Origin: Halocatena pleomorpha
GTDB taxonomy: Archaea; Halobacteriota; Halobacteria; Halobacteriales; Haloarculaceae
Assembly (NCBI RefSeq): GCF_003862495.1
Contig: NZ_RRCH01000009.1
Coordinates: 1 to 59,394, forward strand
Direction: 5' to 3'
DNA: 59,394 nucleotides
Position numbers and translations under genes: made by a program. Under the pieces are notes generated by a model that was given only the letters and a program-made list of their open reading frames with translations, made no database searches and was not told the origin of the DNA. Position 1 is the first letter of the stretch. Each line of letters opens with the position of its first letter. This document shows, piece by piece, positions 53,901-59,394 of the stretch.

Positions 53901-53982
53901 AATCGTAGTTACCCGCCATACTCGGATCGATGTCCGAGTCCACGCCGACGTGACGTTCCTGTGGCTGTGATTGACGGTTCAT
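50968..53982 (-). CDS. FAD- and Fe-S-containing dehydrogenase (D-lactate/2-hydroxyacid dehydrogenase type)
   Basis: 1004 residues from the ATG at 53982. The N-terminal half is a GlcD/Dld-type FAD domain: VLPRGGGTSLAGQAV and GAIGNNSTGSHSLVYGK bind FAD, and GSVSGEHGDGRART is in the C-terminal cap. The next part holds a two-cluster ferredoxin-like region: LCHGCGGCRGHQST, MCPTYRAS, CIGCKGCLRDCPSEVD. The end has CCG-type motifs, HCHQKATKKDH and LDSGCCGMAGSFGYE. This merges the GlcD, GlcF and GlpC roles in one chain and should pass electrons from a hydroxyacid to the quinone pool. Substrate is not certain. Confidence 0.9.
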   Translation of the reverse strand: MNRQSQPQERHVGVDSDIDPSMAGNYDYTSEEIERPELHDNLDDLVAGDVRFDTYSRQLYATDASAYEVVPIGVVFPRSTDDVAAVMEYCAEQTIPVLPRGGGTSLAGQAVNEAVVLDFTRYMDAVLTVDPESQTATAQPGAILGALNEQLEPHGLKFAPDPAWGDKSALGGAIGNNSTGSHSLVYGKTDAYIEECEVVLADGTVTRLGAVSIDTLRTEADSDGDLRERIFGAVLDVIDNHAEEIEHRYPDLKRNVSGYNLDMLIEEAQTGSVNLARLLAGSEGTLAIVTEATVALEPRPETKSVALLTYDSVLDAVSDVDRVLDHDPAAVEVMDDVLLDLARNTEEFGDVVELLPDSTDSVLLIEFYADSDADGRRQVADLIDDRVADGADRADRLARHALEAHDADRRATFWKMRKSGLPILLSRTTDEKHASFIEDTAIPVEKLPAFVSDVQSILNDHDTFASYYAHAGPGVLHIRPLISTKTIDGVDRMVSIADEITDLVVEYGGSVSGEHGDGRARTQWNRKLYGERLWSVFRALKTAFDPDWLLNPGSVCGDLDMSDNLRFDPSYEFNAGFEPSLEWHTENELQGMTELCHGCGGCRGHQSTTGGVMCPTYRASQEEIQSTRGRANMLRAAMSGDLDPDEQFTDEFLHEVMDVCIGCKGCLRDCPSEVDMAKLKAEVEHEHHERHGPSLRDRLFANVETIAAIGSTVAPLSNWATQLPGANLLAEKTLGIASERELPTFHRESFTDWFENRGPRVSESNATRNAVLFPDTYTNYTHPETGRAAVRVLEAAGVRLQLPDVRGTGRPPFSKGFIDRARDIARRNVEALAPHIDDGWDVVAVEPSDAVMFQLDYLDLLTDSQTHRVAQNSYGVMEYLDTHNLDASLPTADTDEQLVYHGHCHQKATKKDHHAVGVLRRLGYAVEPLDSGCCGMAGSFGYEAEHYSMSKAIATILYEQIDGAEGTVVAPGTSCRTQLADHTDEKPPHPIEKTAAVLDHTKES

Positions 53983-54101
53983 CACGTCGAGATACACAGG
54001 CCTGACAGTTAACACACTGTCTCCCGTCGTCTGCGATCAACGTTATCGTTCGGTGACGTCATTCCGGTTCTCTTAATCGGTCGGCGGACGTTCATCCACC
54101 G

Positions 54102-54809
54102 ATGAGTGAAAACGATCCGGTGCAAGACGACACGACCACGGATGAACGAGGATCCGAGAAGCCGGATATGGACGATCACCCAGACGAAGCAGCCCAACGA
54201 TCTACGACAGACGAATCGACGGACGAAACCGAATCGGAGACGGAGACGGAATCGGGGTCTGACGAAGCGGGCGAAACGGAGGACGGCCCTTCCGAAGAAC
54301 TCATTGAGCGCGTCGAAAACAGCGATCCTGCGGAGGTTGCCGTAGAGATCGAATCGCTCCGCGAGCAGATCGATGAGCACGAGCAGACTATCGAGGAGTT
54401 GGAATCGAGCCTCAAGCGCAAGCAGGCGGATTTCAAAAATTACAAAAAGCGGATGAAAAAGCGCCGCGAACAGGAGCGAAAACGCGCGACGGAGGACCTC
54501 GTTACCCGTCTCGTCGATGTCCGTGACAACCTCAAACGCGGACTCGATCAGGACGGCGACATCCGGGAGGGGATCGAGTCCACACTCAACCAGTTCGATC
54601 ACGTGCTCGAAGGGGAAAACGTCGAAGAGATCACGCCCGAACCTGGTGAGGAAGTCGATCCCCAGCGCCACGAGGTGTTGATGCGCGTCGACTCCGAACA
54701 ACCGGCCGACGCAATCGACGACGTTCACCGGCCCGGCTACAAGATGGCCGGGAAAATCATCCGTGAGGCCCAGGTCACCGTCAGTGACGGGAAATCGGAC
54801 GAGGAGTAG
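54102..54809 (+). CDS. grpE: GrpE nucleotide-exchange factor
   Basis: 235 residues. The first 65 are an acidic Glu/Thr/Ser tail typical of haloarchaea; a long coiled coil follows (LREQIDEHEQTIEELESSLKRKQADFKNYKKRMKKRREQE). The C-terminal beta domain includes DVHRPGYKMAGKIIREAQVTVS, the GrpE signature. Resets DnaK by ADP release. dnaK is not in the window. Divergent from the large dehydrogenase. Confidence 0.95.
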   Translation: MSENDPVQDDTTTDERGSEKPDMDDHPDEAAQRSTTDESTDETESETETESGSDEAGETEDGPSEELIERVENSDPAEVAVEIESLREQIDEHEQTIEELESSLKRKQADFKNYKKRMKKRREQERKRATEDLVTRLVDVRDNLKRGLDQDGDIREGIESTLNQFDHVLEGENVEEITPEPGEEVDPQRHEVLMRVDSEQPADAIDDVHRPGYKMAGKIIREAQVTVSDGKSDEE

Positions 54810-54894
54810 GACACACGACACTGTTGGCTACCTCGTTCAGTAGCTGATAGCGCGGATCGACAGTCCCAAGCGGTTTCCGTTCGAATAACTCGTG

Positions 54895-55230
54895 ATGACG
54901 GAGGAACCGGTCGATCCCAGCCAGATCGGCGAACGCGACGCGCCACCGGTCGAGGAAAAACCGTACAAGATCATCTTCGAAGCGAACAAATGCATCGCCG
55001 CGGGCAAATGCGCTGAAGTGTCTGACAATTGGGAGATGGAGCTATCGAGCGGCATCGCCAAGCCCCAAACGTACTTCTTCGAAGACGACGAACTCGCTCA
55101 CAACGTGCGTGCCGCAGAGGTGTGTCCGGCAAAGAAAGATAAAGGCGTGATTCACGTGATCGATCGACGGACCAACACGGAGATCGCGCCCGATCCACAC
55201 GGCGACGGCACGCTGAGCGTCGAATGGTGA
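54895..55230 (+). CDS. [3Fe-4S]-type ferredoxin
   Basis: 111 residues. The cluster site reads C-IAAGK-C (C-x5-C), then a distal VCPAKK. The middle Cys of a normal CxxCxxC motif is replaced, leaving three ligands, so a [3Fe-4S] cluster is expected, as in P450-linked ferredoxins. A 25-residue acidic front and an acidic tail flank the core. ATG 54895 is preferred over GTG 54892. Lies after grpE with an 85-nt gap. Partner unknown. Confidence 0.85.
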   Translation: MTEEPVDPSQIGERDAPPVEEKPYKIIFEANKCIAAGKCAEVSDNWEMELSSGIAKPQTYFFEDDELAHNVRAAEVCPAKKDKGVIHVIDRRTNTEIAPDPHGDGTLSVEW

Positions 55231-55289
55231 GTGGTTCACTCGGTGTCGGACCGAAACCACTTTTCGTGTGACCGACGACATCCGAATGC

Positions 55290-55374
55290 GCGGAGGTGGC
55301 CGAGTCAGGCCAAAGGCGGCGGACTTAAGATCCGCTCTCGTAGGAGTTCGTGGGTTCGAATCCCTCCCTCCGCA
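55290..55374 (+). tRNA. tRNA-Leu (anticodon TAA)
   Basis: 85 nt with the long variable arm of type II tRNAs (TCTCGTAGGAG). Acceptor GCGGAGG pairs with CCTCCGC, discriminator A. Anticodon arm GCGGA, loop CTTAAGA, TCCGC gives TAA. T arm GTGGG, TTCGAAT, CCCTC-like. No intron. Confidence 0.96.
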
Positions 55375-55443
55375 TGAAACATCGAAATCCCCGCGTTTAC
55401 GATGGTTCAGGGTGTGGACCTGTTCATAGGCCAGATCCGATTC

Positions 55444-55632
55444 ATGCCAGCACAACCAACGTTCGAACTGTATCAGGACACGATCGATGAGTGGCGGTGG
55501 CGACTTATTGCTTCGAATGGCAAGATCATTGCTGATAGCGGCGGCGGATACGTCTCCAAGCAGGGTGCAAAGCGTGGTATCGAGAGTGTGAAAAACAACG
55601 CTCCGAGCGCGGACGTGGTCGTGTGTGATTGA
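55444..55632 (+). CDS. DUF1508 / YegP-like small protein (HVO_2922 type)
   Basis: 62 residues from the ATG at 55444; the upstream extension to 55402 is not conserved in feel. The single YegP repeat reads FELYQDTIDEWRWRLIASNGKIIADSGGGYVSKQGAKRGIESVK, ending in AD-VVVCD. Such one-repeat forms dimerise. The function is unknown. Placed between tRNA-Leu and the exchanger; the following 248 bases hold no gene. Confidence 0.88.
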   Translation: MPAQPTFELYQDTIDEWRWRLIASNGKIIADSGGGYVSKQGAKRGIESVKNNAPSADVVVCD

Positions 55633-55880
55633 TCGTCCATCTTCGTCCGAATCGCCCGTATACCGGGGTCTGATCCGCTCTCGTGCGTGAATCATCCATT
55701 CACCGCCTTCAGTGACGATCCACCAGTAGAGACTGTCTCGGCCGTGGTTTCGGGATCGCTGACGATATCTTGTGGTTTTTGGTCGTATCCAGTCACTTTT
55801 TACACGTACTCCATGGATTGGGATCAGACATGTTCGCAGTGGTGGACGAAGGTGCCGGGCGGTAGTGACTGGAGGCAACC

Positions 55881-57185
55881 ATGAAACGTCAGGTGATCGG
55901 TGCGATCGCGGGGGCTGTCGGGCTGACCATCCCGTGGCTCGTTCTCTGGATAGCTGGACTGGAACACAGTATACCGACGGGCGCGGTCGTCGCGGTGAGC
56001 GGCCTGGCGGTTCTTGGCGGCTCGTTTTTACTCGCGTGGGGGGCTGAAACTGCCGAGAAAGACGTTCCGCGAGCGTTTGCCATCGCGGTGCTTGCGGTGT
56101 TAGCCGTCGCACCCGAGTACGCTGTGGACGCCCTGTATGCGTGGAATGCGGGCGCGTTCGCCGGAACGCCACAGGGAACGGAATCCGCCCACCTTGCGGT
56201 CGCCAACATGACGGGCGCCAACCGGATCCTCATCGGGATCGGCTGGTCCGGAATCACGCTATTCACCATCTACCGGGCGCACAAAACGGGCGATCCAGCC
56301 GTCGAGCGACGCTCCGGTGTCCTCACTGATACGCTGTCGCTCGATCGGGACATCAATCTCGAAATCACGTTTCTGTTTCTCGCAACGCTCTGGGCGCTCA
56401 TCGTGCCGATCAACGGTGGGATCGACGCCCTCGATATGGCGGTTCTCGTCGGTCTGTACATCGCGTACATCGTCGTCATTCTCCGGGGAGATGTGGACAT
56501 TCCCGAAGAACACGGCGGCGTTCCCGGTGCACTCCAACAAAACCCGAAACGGTACCGCATCGCCATCGTGTTGTCGTTGTTCGCTTACTCCGGGCTGATC
56601 ATCTTCACCGCGGTCGAGCCGTTCGCCCACGGACTCGAACAGATCGGGGAGTCAGTCGGGATCCCTTCGTTTTTCATGATCCAGTGGATCGCGCCGCTGG
56701 CCTCCGAATCACCGGAACTCATCGTCGTCGCGTATCTGGTGAACAAAGCCCGCTCGACGGCTGGCTTTTCGGCGTTGATCTCCTCGAAGCTCAATCAGTG
56801 GACGCTCCTCATCGGGACCCTCGTCCTCGTGTATTCGATCGCGTTCGGTCAGTACGGAAAGCTCCCGTTCGATCACAAACAGGCGGGTGAGATCTGGCTG
56901 ACCGCAGCCCAGTCGTTCTTCGCGTTGAGCCTCCTCATCAACTTTGAGATTTCGGCTCGGGAAGCGATCACGCTGTTAGTGCTGTTCGTCTCGCAGGTCG
57001 TGCTCGAATTTCTCATGATTCAAGAACTGGTTTGGCTGCCGCTGTCGAGCTACGAGCTGTTGCTTGTGTTCAGTGGTATCTACGTCGTTTTGGGCAGCAT
57101 TCTGTTGGTTGCCCGGCGGCACGCACTCAAACGGTTGTTCCAACGAAGCGCAAAAACGATCCGAAAGGCCACGCCGCTCGGTTAG
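55881..57185 (+). CDS. Sodium/calcium exchanger family transporter
   Basis: 434 residues, about eleven membrane helices. Two inverted repeats contain the ion-binding motifs: VLAVAPEYAVDALYAW in the first and WIAPLASESPELIVVAYLV in the second, with Ala-Pro-Glu and Ser-Pro-Glu cores. A basic loop between helices 5 and 6 separates the halves. Cation specificity (Ca or another) is not certain. Confidence 0.9.
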   Translation: MKRQVIGAIAGAVGLTIPWLVLWIAGLEHSIPTGAVVAVSGLAVLGGSFLLAWGAETAEKDVPRAFAIAVLAVLAVAPEYAVDALYAWNAGAFAGTPQGTESAHLAVANMTGANRILIGIGWSGITLFTIYRAHKTGDPAVERRSGVLTDTLSLDRDINLEITFLFLATLWALIVPINGGIDALDMAVLVGLYIAYIVVILRGDVDIPEEHGGVPGALQQNPKRYRIAIVLSLFAYSGLIIFTAVEPFAHGLEQIGESVGIPSFFMIQWIAPLASESPELIVVAYLVNKARSTAGFSALISSKLNQWTLLIGTLVLVYSIAFGQYGKLPFDHKQAGEIWLTAAQSFFALSLLINFEISAREAITLLVLFVSQVVLEFLMIQELVWLPLSSYELLLVFSGIYVVLGSILLVARRHALKRLFQRSAKTIRKATPLG

Positions 57186-57260
57186 GGCGACTGAGAGCCG
57201 GTAACAGCCGATTGCAGAGTGAACACAACGTCTTTTCGTCTCGATGATGTACGACGCTCT

Positions 57261-57770
57261 ATGAGTACGGATGCGGCGGTTCGTCGTGCGTTCGAGCGCC
57301 ACGAGACCTACGCTGACGCCGATGAAGGGTTCGTTGTGGAAACGACGGTGTTCGACAGCCGCGTTGTAATTGAAACGTCGGACGAAACGGTATACACGCT
57401 AACCATCCGAACGCCGACGTTAGCGAGTGCTGTCGAGGAAGACGTTGGCGACAACTTGCTCGATGGCTGGTTCGAAACGTTCGAACGCCGGGTTGCAGAC
57501 GCCTCGAAAGCTGTTCGTGCGGACATCGAACTCACGGCTGACGTGCACTCAGAAGAAGGTGAGGCGATTGTCACGCTCCAGTTCCCGTTCGAGAAAGCCG
57601 AACGCGCGCCAGCCGTAGTACAAGCGATGACCGAGTACGTCGAGGGGACCTACGTCGAGGGCGTCGTTCCGGGGTTCACGTATCGTCCGCCTGTCTCTGG
57701 TCTGCTCGCCAACGCGACCCACTCCGAAGAGACGGACCACGACCAGGGTGGGGGACCGCTCCCGCTGTGA
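57261..57770 (+). CDS. Conserved haloarchaeal protein (DUF5813-like)
   Basis: 169 residues from ATG 57261. Acidic, no membrane helix. It matches a haloarchaeal family I recall as DUF5813: RRAFERHETYADADEGFVVETT at the start, DGWFETFERRVADASKA, and the C-terminal YVEGTYVEGVVPGFTYRPPV. The function is unknown. Converges with trkA. Confidence 0.8.
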   Translation: MSTDAAVRRAFERHETYADADEGFVVETTVFDSRVVIETSDETVYTLTIRTPTLASAVEEDVGDNLLDGWFETFERRVADASKAVRADIELTADVHSEEGEAIVTLQFPFEKAERAPAVVQAMTEYVEGTYVEGVVPGFTYRPPVSGLLANATHSEETDHDQGGGPLPL

Positions 57771-57803
57771 ACGTCTGCTGTAAGCATTCTGTGAGTGACA
57801 CCC

Positions 57804-58493
57804 TCAGGCCACAGGGGCGGGACTGGACGGTGTCGTGTTTTCGCCCACGATGATGCGACGAACGTCACCCAGCACCTCAAAGTGCGCGATGACGATGAGC
57901 CGATCACCGAGTTCAAGCGATTCGTCTTCCATCGGGAGATCGATCGACTCGCCGGCTTTGCCAAAGCCGAGCACCTGTGCGTTGGCAGGTAGTTCCAGTT
58001 CAGAGAGGGTGTACCCCCGCATTGGGGATTCTTCAGTGATTGTGAATTCGGTGAGCTGTATCTCCTTTGCGATGTCAGCGATCGCGCGGATGTTGCCGCC
58101 CAGAAGGGCGTTTTTGGCAGCGATCGCTCCGAGTCGTTCCGGATAGATGACCATATCGATCTCGGAACCGTACTTCCGGCAGAGCATCTCGTATTTGTCG
58201 TTATCGACGCGAAGAACGGTTCGGCAGTCGTTGGCCTTAGCGATCAAGCATGTGATGAGGTTCACCGTTACATCGCCAGTGAGCGCAGCCACGCCGTCAG
58301 CACCTTCAAGATTCAACCCGAGCAAGTCGTCTTCGGTGCTGCCATCACCCTGAACGACATCGAACCCTTCCTTTCTCAGCTTATCAACCCGTTCAGACCG
58401 CCGTTCGAGGATCGTTGCGTCGTGATCTTCCGCTTCGAGTACTCGTGCTGTCCGCGTTCCAACGCGACCCCCGCCAACGATAACAAAGCGCAT
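57804..58493 (-). CDS. trkA: TrkA-like potassium uptake regulator (RCK: TrkA-N plus TrkA-C)
   Basis: 229 residues from ATG 58493. RCK N domain: MRFVIVGGGRVGTRTARVLEAE binds NAD(H), then ILERRSERVDKL and VVQGDGSTEDDL. The C-terminal TrkA-C part is SPMRGYTLSELELPANAQVLGFG, closing with ESLELGDRLIVIAHFE. It gates a Trk/Ktr channel in the cell membrane. The channel gene is not in the window. Confidence 0.93.
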   Translation of the reverse strand: MRFVIVGGGRVGTRTARVLEAEDHDATILERRSERVDKLRKEGFDVVQGDGSTEDDLLGLNLEGADGVAALTGDVTVNLITCLIAKANDCRTVLRVDNDKYEMLCRKYGSEIDMVIYPERLGAIAAKNALLGGNIRAIADIAKEIQLTEFTITEESPMRGYTLSELELPANAQVLGFGKAGESIDLPMEDESLELGDRLIVIAHFEVLGDVRRIIVGENTTPSSPAPVA

Positions 58494-58549
58494 GATTGCT
58501 CTATATTGAGCAAGATACATAATCCTGACCACCCACCTTTTTTCCGTGA

Positions 58550-58696
58550 GGGTGGCCGGAGCCACCCGACGCAAAAAAGATGGGGCAAAAAAAGCCGCTC
58601 GCTACCGCTCGCGGTGCTGCACCTTGCCCGCTTCCGCTCCGCCTCCGCGACCGCTTCCGCCCCGCCTCCGCGACCGCTTCCGCCCCGCTTCCGCCG
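58550..58696. repeat. Hairpin and 23-bp GC-rich tandem repeat
   Basis: GGGTGGC-cgga-GCCACCC (58550-58567) is a perfect stem, with T runs around it on the minus strand that could serve as terminators of the gene to the right. Then GCTTCCGC(T/C)CCGCCTCCGCGACC repeats twice (58630-58652, 58653-58675) with a third partial copy to about 58696. The two full copies differ by one base. No coding function seen. Confidence 0.7.
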
Positions 58697-58707
58697 TCTT
58701 TGTGTTT

Positions 58708-59314
58708 TTAGTCGTCGGCGTGGACGACTGGAGCTTTGTCCACGACATGCGCTACGTCGGGATACTGCTGTCTCAATCCGTCGAGATCGCCACGCTGGCG
58801 ATAGTGACAGTACTCCGCCAGCAGTGCGACCAGCGCGGCGGGCGCGCTCTCTGCCTCGGGTTGTTCGGTTATCTCCGTTGGCTCCTGATCATCCGCCGGG
58901 GTGTACACCGACTGCACGACCGTTTCGTCGCGCTGCTCATGGTAGCGCACCCGGCCGCCATTGTCGAACCAGCCGGTGGCGACCAGCTCACCCGTCGCTT
59001 CATAGCGCGTGATGTTCGCAATACCGGGTAGGTCGTCGTAGTTCAGCTGTGACCGACCAAGCCCGGCCGTCGCTAGAATCTCCTCGATCTGCGTGGCGTG
59101 GGCACAGCCTGTACTCCGGCACGGCTTGCATCACCAGAATCGAAGATTCTGGTTAGCAGCCAGAAGCCTTCGGCTTCTGGCGACACCACACGCCGTTTCC
59201 CACGTCCATCACGTAGTACAACTCCGCTTTCGAAATCCGGTCTCGATCATCAAGAGTCGAGATGTTCACCGATTCGCCCAGCCGATCCCAGAACTGAAAC
59301 ACTGGCAGCGTCAT
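58708..59314 (-). pseudogene. Gene of unknown family, split by a palindromic insert
   Basis: The front starts at ATG 59314, preceded by GGGGGG and AGGAG, and reads MTLPVFQFWDRLGESVNIST, LDDRDRISKAELYYVMDVG, then meets the palindromes and stops at 59153 with KPKASGC. The rest continues in another frame: ATQIEEILATAGLGRSQLNY, TRYEATGELVATGWFDNGG, and an acidic tail to the stop at 58708. The second part has no good start codon of its own. Both parts look like one protein of about 190 residues broken in the middle. Family not recognised; the hydrophilic, beta-rich text could come from a virus or plasmid. Confidence 0.55.
59133..59181. mobile_element. Two adjacent perfect palindromes inside a broken gene
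   Basis: ACCAGAATC-gaa-GATTCTGGT (59133-59153) and GCCAGAAGCC-ttc-GGCTTCTGGC (59159-59181), separated by 5 nt. They lie exactly where the reading frame of the surrounding gene is lost. They share the CCAGAA core. This fits a small hairpin element or the end of an IS200/IS605-type transposon, but no target duplication is evident. Confidence 0.5.
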
Positions 59315-59394
59315 CTCCTGCCCCCCGCGAACGAAGTTCCCGCGAGCACGGCGAGCGGGAGCCAACGAGTCGCAGCGCGAGCGGAGTGAGCGAC

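Overview
The window comes from a haloarchaeon (class Halobacteria). Predicted proteins are strongly acidic, exported proteins mostly carry twin-arginine signals (several with a lipobox cysteine), starts are often leaderless with a TATA-like box about 25-30 nt upstream, and the core genes are archaeal: EF-1A, aIF5B, Nob1, TrmY, a LysW-type arginine pathway and pyruvoyl arginine decarboxylase. I do not name a genus. There are four tRNA genes (Ala-CGC, Pro-CGG, His-GTG, Leu-TAA), no rRNA and no CRISPR array.

Layout. 1-3.6 kb: end of an unknown gene, an ACT protein with homoserine dehydrogenase, then EF-1A and S10. 3.6-8 kb: tRNA-Ala, whose last 20 nt start a 118-bp unit repeated in tandem, followed by three exported proteins of carbohydrate or surface type. 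8.4-12.4 kb: nitrogen uptake (an ammonium channel fused to a PII domain, an Lrp-type regulator, a NarK-like transporter). 12.4-20.6 kb: PdaD, small conserved haloarchaeal proteins, aIF5B, PRC-barrel and Nob1, two oxidoreductases, an ACT regulator and HisB. 21-27 kb: two lipoproteins, tRNA-Pro, TrmY, and a three-gene nucleotide-sugar operon headed by a UDP-sulfoquinovose-synthase-like enzyme. 27-31.9 kb: an accessory patch with a solitary DNA methyltransferase, a large DUF1102-like protein with toxin-like architecture, a facing small membrane protein, and AT-rich gene debris.

32.3-41.3 kb is a minus-strand arginine run: argG, argH, lysW, argX, argC, argB, argD, argE, argF. Together they take glutamate through LysW-bound intermediates to ornithine and then to arginine. 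lysW is only 54 codons long. An array of five perfect hairpins lies upstream of argG. Then come a frameshifted XPD-like helicase, a glycerophosphodiester phosphodiesterase, a membrane protein, threonine synthase and several small conserved genes. 49.3-59.4 kb holds an HNH nuclease beside tRNA-His, a 1004-residue FAD/Fe-S dehydrogenase, GrpE, a [3Fe-4S]-type ferredoxin, tRNA-Leu, a cation exchanger and a TrkA-like protein. The window ends in a gene broken by two palindromes.

Most interesting for follow-up: the DUF1102-toxin-like protein with its possible immunity partner (28.8-31.1 kb), the tRNA-Ala tandem repeat, the hairpin array before argG, the Amt-PII fusion, the solitary methyltransferase in a CTAG-poor sequence, and the palindrome-split gene at the right end.
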